Positions 12,671-24,436 of a DNA stretch of 64,000 bases are shown one piece after another. How positions within the stretch are numbered: the stretch's first letter is position 1; every line of letters starts with the position of its first letter. The position numbers and the translations under genes are program-made. The notes below the pieces were generated by a model that was not told the DNA's origin, searched no databases, and saw only the letters and a list, made by a program, of their open reading frames with translations. Origin of the DNA: Adineta steineri (Eukaryota; Rotifera; Eurotatoria; Adinetida; Adinetidae); the NCBI GenBank assembly GCA_905250115.1, contig CAJNOI010000021.1:627895-691894 (forward strand), written 5' to 3'.

Positions 12671-13107
12671 TCAAAGACATAACACCAATACCATTCATGT
12701 TTTTCACATTCACTTGTACCTTTTTTTTGAAAAAGACAGTCTGCGGACATCTAAAAACTGAAGATTCTCACAGTTACACTCAATATAGATTTTAATTAGG
12801 GCATACATAAACAGCAGTACGGATATTTAAAAAAATCAAGCTCAACTCTGGCATCTTTCGTTTTAAAATATTTTTCTGTTTTCTTTTCTCTTTTACTATT
12901 TCAAAAAGTTTTTTTTTGTATGTGTGTATCAACCACTGTTCTTGTCAATTGTTAACCTTTTGTGAAACAATAAACTGAATGTTAAAAAAGAAATCTACCT
13001 AAACTGCTATGCTGGTCCGATACTAAATAGTCGAATCAAATTAGACTATAACTTCAGAATTCAAACTGATCGAACATGAAACTCAAAGCTTTTATCATTT
13101 ACAAAAT

Positions 13108-13162
13108 CTTGAGAGTGTGGGTGTAGCTGAATAGATACAAAGGCGACTCACACCCACACCTA
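13108..13162. repeat. Telomere-like hairpin repeat copy
   Basis: CTTGAGAGTGTGGGTGTAG on the left faces CTCACACCCACACCTAC on the right. The two arms match over about 12 bases. Confidence 0.75.
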
Positions 13163-13403
13163 CTTTTCTTATTGAAAAAAAATTCAAATAATTATTTGCA
13201 TGACTCTCCACTTCGAATAACTTTGGAACTGGTGCAATTCGTCCTCAGAAACAGTGTTATTTTTCATATGTTTACATAAATTCATCTCGGATATTTTCTT
13301 GCTCGAAGCATTAAAAACAAACAGACCATTTATTCTGTTCTCTGTTTTTTCTTTTCTGCAGCTTTTTCTCTTCTAAGGCTGCACCGTATTCTTTTCTCTA
13401 TAG

Positions 13404-13470
13404 TGAGTGTGGGTATATAGGTGACAATCAGAATAACAAATCAATTTTTGACACCTACAAACACACCCTT
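13404..13470. repeat. Telomere-like hairpin repeat copy, degenerate
   Basis: The left arm is GAGTGTGGGTATATAGGTG. The right arm is CACCTACAAACACACCCTT. Confidence 0.55.
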
Positions 13471-14689
13471 AATTGATAATGTCTGTCACTTTTGTAGATT
13501 GGAAAAGAGGGTGGATCCAAAACTTCTATCCCTAACACTTCAACATATATTTTACATTTGTGTTTCACGAAAAAGAATACTGAACAGCCTCTTAGAAGTG
13601 ATAAAGTTGCAAAACAGAAAAAATAGAAAGCATAATAAATTTTTTATGTGTTTGTTTTTAATGCCTCGAGCAAGAAAAAAAATCATCGATGAATTTTCGT
13701 ACATAAATGAAAAACAACACCGTTTCCAAGGACGAATTGCATATCATGGTTTGCATCAATGACAAAGTCATTCAGAGAAAAGAGTTGCACAAATAATTGT
13801 TCGAATCTTTTTTTCAATAAGTAGAGTGAGTATAAATATGCTTGAAGAGAAAAGAGGTTTTTATATAAAAATAAAATCGATCATGTTCATTAACATTTCG
13901 TTTTAACATGAAATAATAACGAAGATCTATTTATATTTTAACAATTTTACTTTTCTTTTAACTATCAGTAAAAATCATTCATAAGTAAACTTATTTTATA
14001 CATGCATATAATTACGTATTAAAATTAGTTTATAAATAATTTATTTTAGATAAAATGATCATTTAAAAAAAAGTGAATTATTCTTAGTAAATATATTGAC
14101 ATACTTTAACTTTTGATCGTCAAGAGTAAAGATAGTCGAAGAACAATCTGATTTTATTACCTTAGATAAGGTGAGTGTCGTTCTTTAATTCCTATTCTTT
14201 TTCGAAAGAGAATCAAATCTATAAAAGTTTAGAAATTTATCCTTGAATAATAATAATCATGCATGTTACTTGTTCAAAACTTTGTTATGTTAATTATGAG
14301 ATATTTATAATAATTCCGATTCGATTAATCAATCGTTTTTTTGTCCTAGACATTTACAAATGTTTTATTCTCTTACGCGTATTTAATAGGTAAACAACTA
14401 TACTATGTCATTCAAGGTTAATATAACGTATTAAATAAATATTCTTTTCATTGGTATATACAAATATATATTCATAGTTTTTATTAGAATAATTTTTATA
14501 TGATGAGATTCATTCTACAGACAATACTTTATCAAAATTCTTCATTAGGTAGAAATCAAATATGATGATTCATCAGTCTGTACGATTTTATCTAGTGAGA
14601 TAGTTGACTTCTTTTCAGTCTTCTATTGTTTTATCCCAATACTTATTCATATACAGAGTTTTGTATAACCTTCTACTAGAGGGAAAGAA

Positions 14690-17600
14690 ATGGAAATCGA
14701 AACGTTGATTCTAAATGGCGATGGTGAAACGAAAGAAACTATTGGTAAAAGAAAACATGAGTAAATTATAACTTTTTTTTTTTTGTAAAAATATGATTTA
14801 TTTAAATATTTAATAGAAATAAATTTCAATGGAATATACTTCATACAAGTGTTGGTATATTAATAATGATAGTCATTTCAATGTTAATTGGAATAAATTT
14901 ATTGTCATCAAGGAAACATATTCAAAAAGAAATTAGACAAGGTTTTATTTTAATATTTTCATTTCGAATTTATTTTAATTTATTTAGATCATAGAGAAAT
15001 TATTCTAAAAGCTATTTTTAGTACAGATTTTATTCCTGATGATGATCAAAAATCTTTTCAAATAGAAAATCTTGATGAAATAACAAATGAAGTATTATTA
15101 AAAAAATATCTTTGAATCATAATTATTTTTATTATTCTGTTCTAGTTAAATGAAATGTTAAATAAAACAAAAATTGTTGTTATTCAAGGTATATTTCATA
15201 ATTATTTTACACTAAAAAAATCTCTCGAGTAAATATTAATGTGAATTTTTTTTAATTAAAATAACTTTAATTTAAGACTGAAATGTTTAAATCATTTATA
15301 TGGAAAAATTCTTCAATTAAACATTCTGATTTCATCATCATCTTCTGATCAATGGATTATAAATGAATTAAAAAATGAATTTCATCGAATGTTAATATTT
15401 CCTTTAATAATTCAATTTTCGAATAAACAATATCAAACAATTCCTATGAAAATATGTTCTTTAACCGAAATATCGGGTAAAATTTAATTTGATTAAAATA
15501 TTTCAATTTATTTTTTTCTATTAGAAGATAATTCAATTTCAATTCGATTAAAAAAGGATACTTTTCAATCAACAATAAGAACGAAAAGAAAAAAATTTTC
15601 TTTAGATAAAATATTAAAACGATCTGTTTGCTTAATGAATCCAGGAAAAATATCTCTTGTTTTAATGGCTGGAGAAAAAGGTACAGAAATTCGAGATTAT
15701 AAAAATAATCAAATTAATTTATTGAATCAAAATCATTTATCTGTTACTATTTATGAACATACAGTTTATTTAATACGTATTGAATTAGATTGTTCTTGGC
15801 AATTAAATTCAGATCTATTTGAAAAAGGTTGTAATCTTGCTCAAGATGTTAATGTTTATATTGATATTAATAATGATGGAATTTTTCAATCAAATGAAAG
15901 TGGTATACCATTTCATTGGCCAATTACAAGTTATATGGCACAAGGTATTTATGATTTACAATTATATATTCCTTTTATTGATAATAAACATTTAACAAAT
16001 GGTAAACATCGAATGATGATTAATGTTATGTCAACAGATAATTATCAAGAAATTTGTCAAGATAAACAATATAATGAAAGCAGATTTTACGATATTAATA
16101 TTATTTCAAGAACAACAGAGATAAGTAAGATTTTCATTTTATCAAATTATCAACAAAGATCAACTAACGAAATAATTTTTTTCATCAGAACAATAATTAT
16201 CGAAAAAAAAACTTGATATCTTTTGATAAAGAATTTTCTAATGGATCGTTTCAGCGATGTTTATATTGTGAGAGCTTTCGTTTAGCTCGACTATCTCTTT
16301 AACTTCTGACCAGTGGTGGATCTAGGGTCTTGGAAGGAAGGGTCGACCACCCCCATCACCCACCCCTAAATCCGCCACTGCTTCTGACAATAGAAACGCT
16401 TCTATTGTAAATAATGATATGAGTATTACAGTTCGTATTTTACTCGTTTGAATAAATTTCAGGTCCAACTATTCATTCAACTCCTTCTGTAATATTAAAC
16501 AATATTGATTGTTCAATTGATCTTGGAAAAATAATTGTTGTTATAATGGGTGGAGAATATCAAACACAAATATTTGATGATGTATCAAGAAATGATTTAG
16601 TTAAAAAAAATTCGTTAAATAATGATAATCGTCAAAGTATAATATTTTATGAGAATACTGTTTATCAAGTTCGTATTCAATTAAATTGTAGTCAAGAATG
16701 GAATAATGATTTATCGAAAGATAATTGTGAACTTAATTATGATATAAATGTTTGGATTGATTTAAATGATGATAATATTTATCAAAATAAAGAAAATGCT
16801 GCACCTTATCGATGGCCACTTCATAGTTATACACCACGAGGTGTTTATGATTTACAAATATCTATACCAATTATTCATACAACAACGAATAAATTCGGAC
16901 CATATAAAATGCAAATTTTTACAACACTCAATGATCAATATCGATATCAATGTACTAATCAGAATTTTAAAGATATCAGAGAATATACTGTTTATATTAT
17001 TCCAATAAATACAAAAAACTTAGGTTTATACTTCTTTTTTTTATATTTATTGAAATATTTTTATATTTAGACGATATTGAAATACCTCATTTAATGTTAA
17101 ATAATGATGAAAATTTATGTTCTATGAAAAATGGTGAAACTGTTCTTGTAACAATGTCTGGTGAACAAGGTTCACATATTCGTGATAATATATTAAAAGA
17201 TATTTTGAGTGAAAAACAAAATCGACATCATTTAAATGTTTATCTTTATGAAAATGTAAATTATCAAATACGTATACAATTAGATTGTTTAAATAAGGAG
17301 AATTGTAATTTCGTACAAGATGTTAATATTTTGATTGATTTTAATAATGATAATATATTTGAAGAATCAGAAAGTCGTATTCCTCATCGTTCGCCATTGA
17401 GAAGTTCAATACCATTTGGAATTTATGATTTAAATATTTATATTCCAAGTGTTGATGAAATAAATATTAAAAGTGGACAACATCGTATGAAAGTTATTGT
17501 TAAATCAAGTGATGAATATATAAATAAATGTGGAAATAATGATTATTATCATACAAGAGAATATATGATTAATATTATTTCAAAAACAGATTCAACAAGT

Positions 17601-19849
17601 AATTACATTTTTTTTATTTTAGAAAAAGAATTAGATTTTGTCATAGAAATATTTCAGTAGAAAAAAACTAAATATTATTTTTGTTAATTTAGTTCTCAAC
17701 GATCCAATTCCAATTGTTAATCCAATTTATCCAACGACAGGTTTGTTATTAAATTAAATAAAAAATAAAACTCAATTCATTTTTAAGTTGAAATTTTCTT
17801 TTTAAATAAGGTGGTACGGATTCCGAACAATTCAATACTACCGAATCAATACCAAAGATTCAACAAGGCAAAGGATGCAAATGTTGGTGGATTTTAATCT
17901 TTGATTTTCTTATTGTACTTATTTTATTAATTTTATTGATTTGTTGTTTGCTTTATAAATGCAATATGTTCAAACGATGTAAGAGAAATAGACCAACAGA
18001 GCCAACACCTCTAATAAAACCGACGCCACCAAACCAAGGTTCACCATCAAAGTCAAAACCTCCCAAAAAACCAACGCTCCCAATTCCTGATCCACCAATA
18101 AAGCCAATACGTCCAATACTACAGCCACCACCAAGACCAGTTTCACCGATAGAGCCAATAGTACAGAAGCCACCAAAGCCAGATCTACCAACAGAGCCAA
18201 AACATTCACCACCACCACCACTACCGATAGATTTATCTCCGATTGTCATTGGACAGCTAAGTAAGTTTTCTCTTAAAATTGGTTGAGGGTGAGGGTGAGG
18301 ATGTGAGTGTGATTTATTCTTTTATATTACATTCACACTCCCGTACCCGGCTTCTTCTATAGTTGCATATTTTGCCTTCAAAATGAACAAAACTTTGACG
18401 CTCCGAACAGATAATATATACAGAAAATTATTTTCTTCTTATTTTATGTTTTTATAATCTATAGAGATTGTATAGCGTTTCACGCTACATATTCTAGTGT
18501 ATTTTTTTTAAATATAAGTTATTAAAGGATTTAAAACTAATACTCAAAATATAACCGTGTAACCAGTCTTACTGTTGTCTAAGACTTACAAGTCTGAAGT
18601 TTTGTCCATAATCATAAATATGTCTGAGCGTAATTGAACAGATGTTTTAGAAATGAAATCACGACTAAAAAAGAAAATTTATGAAAAAATAAAATCGTTT
18701 CTATGGATTAATTTAGAATGGTTTCCAGTGGGTCCGATGACTAATGCTCGACGAAGTCATCGAGCATTATTATTATCAAATGGAAAAGTTTTAATTACAG
18801 GAGGATTCAATTATGGTTCTTTAAATAATCCTGAATTATATGATTCAAGCACAAATACTTGGATAACTATTGAAAGAATAAATGATATACGATCAACAAA
18901 CACTTCAAGAACATCAGAACATGAAACAGAATTAGCTACTGGTCAACTTGGCAGTCATTATTTTATTGATAGTGTAGAATTATATGATCCATCGAATGAA
19001 AATTGGACAAATCTTCCTAATATGAATATTGCTCGAGGTGGACATACCACATCTTTATTATCAAATGAACAAATATTAGTTGCTGGAGGATATACAAATG
19101 GAAAATATCTTAATAATACAGAATTATTTAATCCATCAACATTAACATGGACAAATACTTGCCCAATGAATGATGCTCGAGCTGAACATACAGTATCTAT
19201 ATTAAAAAATGGTAAAGTTTTAGTTGCTGCTGGATTTGAATATTATCATTGGTTAAATAGTGCAGAAATCTATGATCCTAAAACACAAATATGGACACGT
19301 ACTGGTTATATGAATTATAGTCGAAGTAAACATACATCATCTTTATTAAGAAATGGACAAATATTAATAACAGGTGGATATAGTTGCGGACATTGGTTAA
19401 ATACAGCAGAATTATATGATCCTTTAACAGAAACTTGGAAAATTACTAATGATATGAATATTGCTCGTGGTGAACATACAGAATCTGTATTAACAAACGG
19501 TAAAGTATTAATTGCAGGTGGCTATAATCGTGGTGCTTTAAATGATGTTGAATTATATGATCCAGAAAGTGAAACATGGACAATAATTACTAATATGAAT
19601 TATCCAAGATTTTCTCATACAGCATCTTTATTAAATAATGGATATTTATTGATTATTGGTGGAGTTAATAATAATGCTTTAAATACTGTTGAATTATATG
19701 ATCCATCAAGAGGAACATGGACAATTATTGAAAATCTTAAGGATGCACGTGGTGAACATACAGCAACTGTATTAACTGATAGTAAAGTATTAATTACTGG
19801 AGGATCTTATCTTGGTAAAACTTTGAAAAGTGCCGAATTATTAAAATAA
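14690..19849 (+). CDS. Transmembrane GEVED-like repeat protein joined to kelch repeats, 11 exons
   Basis: Proposed exons: 14690-14760, 14817-14941, 14988-15091, 15146-15228, 15277-15476, 15525-16124, 16463-17023, 17071-17598, 17693-17740, 17811-18260 and 18717-19849. All phases fit and total 1300 residues. A short basic N-terminus precedes TM1 (TSVGILIMIVISMLIGINLL). Exons 6-8 each carry one repeat of about 150-175 residues: a GKI.LV.M.GE start, a Cys, and a DVNVYIDINNDGIF core, which resembles the GEVED domain (a calcium-loop-like Asn/Asp run). TM2 (WWILIFDFLIVLILLILLI) follows, then a Lys/Pro-rich linker of about 100 residues. The last exon holds about eight kelch repeats, the second degenerate. 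The inferred topology is GEVED outside and kelch inside. If the last intron is not used, the first part stops at 18286 and the kelch part could start at 18653. I prefer fusion: the phases agree and the acceptor TTTAG|AATGG is the same as in the kelch gene at 4638. Confidence 0.68.
16311..16380. mobile_element. 70-bp hAT-like MITE with 8-bp target-site duplication
   Basis: The element runs from CAGTGGTGGATCTAGGG to CCCTAAATCCGCCACTG, imperfect terminal inverted repeats of about 17 bp. Identical 8-bp flanks CTTCTGAC lie at 16303-16310 and 16381-16388, the duplication length of hAT transposons. A CAGTGGCGGAT-like terminus is common among animal hAT elements (general knowledge). It has no coding capacity and sits in intron 6 of the GEVED-kelch gene, in sequence more GC-rich than the surroundings. 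Confidence 0.85.
18281..18350. repeat. Telomere-like hairpin repeat copy in an intron
   Basis: TTGAGGGTGAGGGTGAGG on the left faces ATTCACACTCCCGTACCC on the right. It lies 20 bp into the proposed last intron of the GEVED-kelch gene. Confidence 0.65.
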
Positions 19850-21212
19850 ATACTTTTAATGACTTTTTATTTTTAATTAAAATGAATGAAATTGTTTAAA
19901 TTCCATTAATTAGATAAATAATTAGTTTTATTATCCTATATTCCGGTGTGTTTCTTTTCTTTGATATTATAGTTTATGAATTTGTTTTTATATTTATATG
20001 ATGTATTGAAAAAGTTTATCTTTCGCTTAATATTTATTCTTTATATCATTTGACTAACCGATTTTGAATTTATAATAAAATTTTTATATAAAATAATAAA
20101 TTTTTCAATTTAATACTTTAAAATGATAGCAAAAGCTTCCTATTAGAAACAATATCAAATCTGAGTGTGGATGGATGTGGCTATTGAATCAATATACAGC
20201 CACATCCTAAAAAAATTATTTTATATAAAATAATAGTTTCTGAATTTTAAAGTTGAAAATTTGCCTAATTAAAATCATCAGTTGAACTAGTCTGTCAAAA
20301 TAATTTCACATCATTGAGAAACAGTTTCACAATGATTATTATATACAAAAAGTTATGCAAGATCATTGTCATACATTAAACTAATTGTATATTCCATAAG
20401 TTGTATTGTATTTTCTGTTTGTTAAAACAATTCATACATGTTATTGCATCGAATAGTTCTTTCTTCGAGCACCTATTAGTTTCGTATATTATATGTGAGA
20501 TAAAGTTGATATTCAGGTAAAAATATTTTATAATTCGAATTACTGATTTTGGAATTTAAAATAAAATATTAAAATTCAATTTTATTTCGTTTAATCAATA
20601 ATTATAAAGTTTAATTTAAGAAGTATTTAATCTAGTTTCAAAAGTTATACAGTTTATCAGTATATTGCATAAAAGTTAAATGAAATTTAACAAGATAAGT
20701 TTTAATTCGATATATATAATGTTATTACAGTATGTTTATTTTTTATTATCATTAAAATTTATTAAACAAAGATATTTGTATCAAATAAAATAATATTATT
20801 TTACTAACAAAAATTGCTGATTGATTGTTAGTTAAAGAATGAAATGTATGCATAAATATACAATTCAATTCTATTCGAAATGGTTTCAACGGGCATAGAT
20901 CTATCATTTGAAATGTATTATAAGATTATTACTTATATTTTGAATTTATTTCTTCAGTTATTACATACATTAGAAGTATTATAACTATTAGTTCTTCTAT
21001 ATATTTGTTAAATTGGGTTACTCTATATATTTACGATTAGTATTTGGCAATATAAATGTCCTGTGTTGAATTTGGTGTGTCTTTCTTGTTTTTAATACAG
21101 AGTGTATTGACGTTATCTTTTATAAAGTAATGATTCATCTTGTTGTCTTTCAATAATAAATACTGTTAGGTAGAATTCATTTTAGTCTTATCTCATTTTC
21201 GGATAGCAAATA
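19850..21212. other. AT-rich intergenic region
   Basis: No gene is visible. One shortened hairpin copy lies at 20161-20208. The rest is strongly AT-rich. Confidence 0.45.
20161..20208. repeat. Telomere-like hairpin repeat copy, short
   Basis: GAGTGTGGATGGATGTGGCT pairs at its inner end with AGCCACATCCT. It lies about 310 bp after the kelch stop codon. Confidence 0.6.
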
Positions 21213-21716
21213 ATGTCATTTTCTCTCGCTCTTATCTGTTACACGCTCATCTTTTGCTTATTTATACTAAGTGACTATTATTTTTCTTCTTACTATGTTC
21301 ATCTTTCATCCAGTCGATTATTACCAACAACATCATGGCTATTACCACGAGTTATTCTTCTGCATTTGATATGTCTTTTAATATGGATTTCAAGCATTCT
21401 TTTTCCATTTCTTCGAGTTCCATTTCAATATCATACTCGCTTAACTGCTTTTTACACACAAACAACGTTTCATTTGATAATGAAATGGAGTGCAATTATT
21501 GCATCATTTATATTACCTCATTATCTTTGCATTTATTTTATTGTGTTTTTTTGTTGGTTTATGGCTGATTGGACATGTATTATAGCACGGATGGAATCCA
21601 AACTTCATCCACAACCATATCATCGTTCATTTCTTGTTCGTGTTAGTCAATCGATGCGTATTATATTTGCTAGTTTGGGTTTAGTAGCAACTATTAGACA
21701 TATTTTCTTCAAATAA
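21213..21716 (+). CDS. Small multi-span membrane protein of unknown family
   Basis: A single open frame of 167 residues with about four hydrophobic helices: near 5-22 (a possible signal anchor), 45-67, 88-110 and 112-125. It ends in a basic amphipathic tail rich in His/Arg with SQSMRIIFASLGLV. There is no family motif I recognise. Dense hydrophobic content, consistent codon use and a clean ATG and stop support a real gene. A hairpin repeat begins 23 bp after the stop. Confidence 0.55.
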   Translation: MSFSLALICYTLIFCLFILSDYYFSSYYVHLSSSRLLPTTSWLLPRVILLHLICLLIWISSILFPFLRVPFQYHTRLTAFYTQTTFHLIMKWSAIIASFILPHYLCIYFIVFFCWFMADWTCIIARMESKLHPQPYHRSFLVRVSQSMRIIFASLGLVATIRHIFFK

Positions 21717-21738
21717 ATAAATAAGCATTATAACTATC

Positions 21739-21789
21739 AGGGTGGGTGTAGGTGTCTTTCTCTCTACCTTCCATCTACACCCACACCCT
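21739..21789. repeat. Telomere-like hairpin repeat copy
   Basis: AGGGTGGGTGTAGGTGT on the left pairs with CATCTACACCCACACCCT on the right, with a pyrimidine-rich loop. Its right end abuts the start of a segment that is duplicated at 55861. Confidence 0.75.
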
Positions 21790-21790
21790 A

Positions 21791-21918
21791 TTACGAACAA
21801 TATTTAATATTTGTAACTATATTAATACAAAAAAAATGAATGTAATAAAGTAGAAGTGCTATTTGAAACAAAATGTTTTGTATACAATCGTAAATATAAG
21901 TATTACTTTTCAATAGAC
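21791..21918. repeat. Dispersed duplicate, copy A (partner at 55861-55989)
   Basis: About 125 bp starting TTACGA and ending TTTTCAATAGAC are nearly identical to 55861-55989. Differences are scattered substitutions and single-base length changes. It lies 3' of the F-box family fragment on the minus strand, so it is probably downstream flank of a duplicated gene. Confidence 0.75.
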
Positions 21919-22073
21919 GTCTCAATGTTTTTACATTGTATTTTGAAATGAATGAGTTGCATGTAGTTACTCTTGCATTCTTTGTTCCAGTATGACACAT
22001 ACAAAAAAATATTTTATTTTCTTCTTCCAATTTTCTATTATCAAAAACAATTTATAACAACAAGAAATATATA

Positions 22074-22518
22074 TTATAACAACGGAAAATATTCATGAAA
22101 GTTTTCTGGACGAACAAATGATCCATCTAAATGAAGGCTTTCCAATTGATCGAAATTAAAATACGTTCGATTATTAGTAAAATTGTTTGTTATAGTTATC
22201 AGTGGTTTGTACTCCATGGAGAGATTCAGCAAACGAGGCAAATACATCTTTTGTTTGAAGAGAAATAAGTTGACATAGTCAACATGCGTACATTGTAGAG
22301 TCATATATGTCAGATAAGGAAATCTAATTAATGTTGATGAATGTTGATTGTCTTTTTGTGGATGATTATTATGTATATATAAGAATTCAAGAAAAGGAAA
22401 ATCTTGAGAGATGAATTCGAAAAAGTTATATTCAAATGGAATTCTATCATACATTTTCAATAGTCGAACTTTTTTAGATATACCTCCTTGAAAAGAATTG
22501 TTGAGATCGACAAAATAT
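22074..22518 (-). pseudogene. C-terminal fragment of an F-box/leucine-rich family protein
   Basis: On the minus strand the frame is open from about 22518 to the stop at 22074. It encodes leucine-rich segments (FPFLEFLYIHNNHP, FPYLTYMTLQCTHVDY, FDQLESLHLDGSFVRPENF) ending YFPLL. The spacing and composition resemble the C-terminal half of the F-box protein at 50-52 kb. There is no F-box and no start, and the upstream end is cut by the hairpin at 22520. The whole piece lies between two hairpins (21739-21789 and 22520-22590). I infer a truncated duplicate. Confidence 0.6.
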
Positions 22519-22519
22519 T

Positions 22520-22590
22520 CTTGAGGGTGTGGGTGCGAGTATTATCCTTTTCATTCACACCCACATCCACACACCTCATCCCACCCCTCA
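22520..22590. repeat. Telomere-like hairpin repeat copy
   Basis: CTTGAGGGTGTGGGTGCGAG, then the loop TATTATCCTTTTCATTC, then CACACCCACATCCACACACC and further C-rich bases. This is one of the best-preserved copies. Confidence 0.8.
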
Positions 22591-22611
22591 TGATAGATCG
22601 TAATGTGTTTA

Positions 22612-22878
22612 CTAAGTTACTTCACGATAGTCACCCTGGCCGATGATTCGAGAAGCAGTATTCCATGAATTTCCGACTGAAATCCCAAGTAAACTCGCCG
22701 TTTTCGGCAGAAACCCTGCCAGAAAAAAGCCAGAAATTCGGTCCTGAAATCGGTTCTGGGTGGAACTGAACGAATTCGATCGCCAGATCCGTTCAACAGG
22801 AATACTGCTTCCATGAAATCTCCGGAATACCAAGGAACTGGCCGTTTCCGTGCCGAATTATTGGACCTGGCATTGGAG
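22612..22878 (-). repeat. GC-rich dispersed repeat, copy 1
   Basis: A block much richer in GC than the surroundings. On the minus strand it shares long stretches with 35858-36133, for example GGTATTCCGGAGATTTCATG, and CCGAAAACGG-type motifs with 35425-35560. Open frames inside it are incidental. No protein or target duplication is recognised. It is probably a non-autonomous mobile element. Confidence 0.7.
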
Positions 22879-22973
22879 CGTAAGACTAATCGAAAATTTA
22901 TTCTTTTTTTTAATAAATATTTTTATTTAGGAAGAAATATAAACTTTACTGAATGAGAAGTGTATAGCATGCT
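22875..22973 (+). pseudogene. Tandem small-gene family, copy 0 (fragment)
   Basis: A GTAAGACTAATC...TATTTAG intron nearly identical to intron 1 of copies 1-3 is followed by GAAGAAATATAAACT. This matches the start of exon 2 of the other copies (EESLISLRDQ in copy 4) but with a stop codon. It breaks off at TGCTTGAG where a hairpin begins. Confidence 0.6.
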
Positions 22974-23047
22974 TGAGCGTGTGAGTGTTGTGAGTGGGTC
23001 GGTGTGACTGCAAGTATTATCCTTTTCACTCTCACCCACACCCACAT
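22972..23047. repeat. Telomere-like hairpin repeat copy
   Basis: It begins CTTGAGCGTGTGAGTG, with the loop AAGTATTATCCTTTTCACTC and the right arm CACCCACACCCACATTCA. It interrupts exon 2 of copy 0 of the tandem small-gene family. Confidence 0.75.
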
Positions 23048-23243
23048 TCATTTACAAAAATTTATCTACAGCATGCTCTTTCTTTCTTTTTTCGTTTCTT
23101 TGATTCGTTCCCTCGACAGTTAGTCCATATTCCATCTCTTTATTAAATAGATTTATGCTAACTGTCCTCCGCATTTTATGCATATCCATATATATGTATA
23201 TATACATCTTCTTTTCTTTTTTTTCTAGAATTTAAACTTGATT

Positions 23244-23672
23244 ATGGATCCTAATGTATTTATCGATTCGTTACAAAAAAACTAATTTTGAGGTAAGACC
23301 AATCCAAAATATATTTTGTGTGAATAAATATTTTTTGTATTTAGAAAGTCTCTCTAGGACTTTTAAAAGATGCTTCAATTGATTGTTTGCGTGTGGACAT
23401 GGAACGTGTGAATAAAGCTGAAAGTCCATAAGAACATGATCGATGGGCGGTGAAAGTGAATCAGAGTAAATCTGAAATAAATTTAATCAATCTTTTGATC
23501 AATTATATAGATAGTAATTATATGTTTATATATATTAACTTAAATAAATCAAATCATTTTTATTCTAGAAATCTATGTGACATGTAATGAACAATATATT
23601 GAACTATTATTAGAAGATACTGATCAACAATCGGATGAAGAACCAGCTGAAGATACTTCACTGATTTTTTAA
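23244..23672 (+). pseudogene. Tandem small-gene family, copy 1 (decayed)
   Basis: The ATG gives MDPNVFIDSLQKN and then a stop before the donor. Exon 2 reads SLGLLKDASIDCLRVDM with a later in-frame TAA. Exon 3 (ending EDTSLIF) is acidic and closes at TAA. The exon/intron layout matches copies 2-4. The family motif is LLRDQS.DCL..DI..RD.TTN, then QS.ME..II.L...YING. I do not recognise the family. A TTTTTCTAG acceptor 14 bp before the ATG suggests a leader exon or a trans-splice site. Confidence 0.6.
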
Positions 23673-24045
23673 AAGACATAGTATATTTATTTCTATTTTT
23701 TGTATTTTTATCATTGATTAAACTTGAAAAAAAACCTAAGAATAAATAGACTATCAGATTATATTAGTTCATCCGTTAGAATCGACTAACGCTCGCAAGA
23801 TAAGATTCTTTTATTTTTAAGTTTGTGTGTATATACTGACTTCTGCTTTATCGTTTATTTCTTTACATCGATTCAAAAGAAACTAAATACATAAAAATTC
23901 ACACAACTCATTCAAAAATAAAAGAATATAACAGATGAGAAGAAGAACATGAAATAAATAAATTAATGAGTGTTTAGAAGATAACATCATTATATATTAT
24001 ATATGTATATATATATATCTTATTTTTATTTTAGAATTTAATATT

Positions 24046-24403
24046 ATGGACCCCCAAGTGTTTTTAAACGAATCAAAAAAACATTGAGTGGAAAGTAAGG
24101 CTAATTTAAAATTTATTCTTTTTTTTAATAAATATTTTTCTTTAGGGAAAAGCATTGACATTGTTACGTGATCAGTCTACTGACTGCTTGAATGTAGATA
24201 TCGACATTCGAGATAAGACAACAAATACATCAGATTTTAATACATGGAATAGAAGAGTTGAGCAAAGTAATATGGAACTAAAAATCATCAACTTATTAGT
24301 TCGTTACATAAACGGTAACTATATATATTAGCTTATTTAAGTCACTCAAATGATTTTTGTTTTAGGTGATACTACTCCAGCATCCATTACTGACCATTTG
24401 TAG
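24046..24403 (+). pseudogene. Tandem small-gene family, copy 2 (decayed)
   Basis: The ATG gives MDPQVFLNESKKH and then a stop before the donor. Exon 2 is intact: ALTLLRDQSTDCLNVDIDIR, then SDFNTWNRRVEQSNMELKII and LLVRYING. A short exon 3 (DTTPASITDHL) ends at TAG. The same TATATA-rich leader and TTTTAG acceptor precede the ATG as in copies 1 and 3. Only exon 1 is broken, so this is the least decayed copy. Confidence 0.6.
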
Positions 24404-24436
24404 CACGCATTTTTTTAAATTCATTTTTTATCAGGA

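Larger units (their letters stand above)
12671..14689. other. Intergenic region with two hairpin repeats
   Basis: About 2 kb with hairpins at 13108-13162 and 13404-13470. An open frame from 13421 to 13762 starts inside a hairpin and resembles nothing I know, so it is not called. The remainder is AT-rich and includes the upstream region of the GEVED-kelch gene. Confidence 0.4.

Noticed and set aside
13421-13762. 113-residue open frame
   Set aside because: It begins inside a hairpin repeat, is rich in Lys/Arg/Asn from AT-rich sequence, and resembles no family.
17953-18249. Gly/Val-rich minus-strand frames
   Set aside because: They are the antisense of the Lys/Pro-rich linker of the GEVED-kelch gene, whose low-complexity codons leave the other strand open.
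22612-22833. Two overlapping minus-strand frames of about 70 residues
   Set aside because: They lie in the GC-rich dispersed repeat and differ between copies, so they are not conserved as protein.
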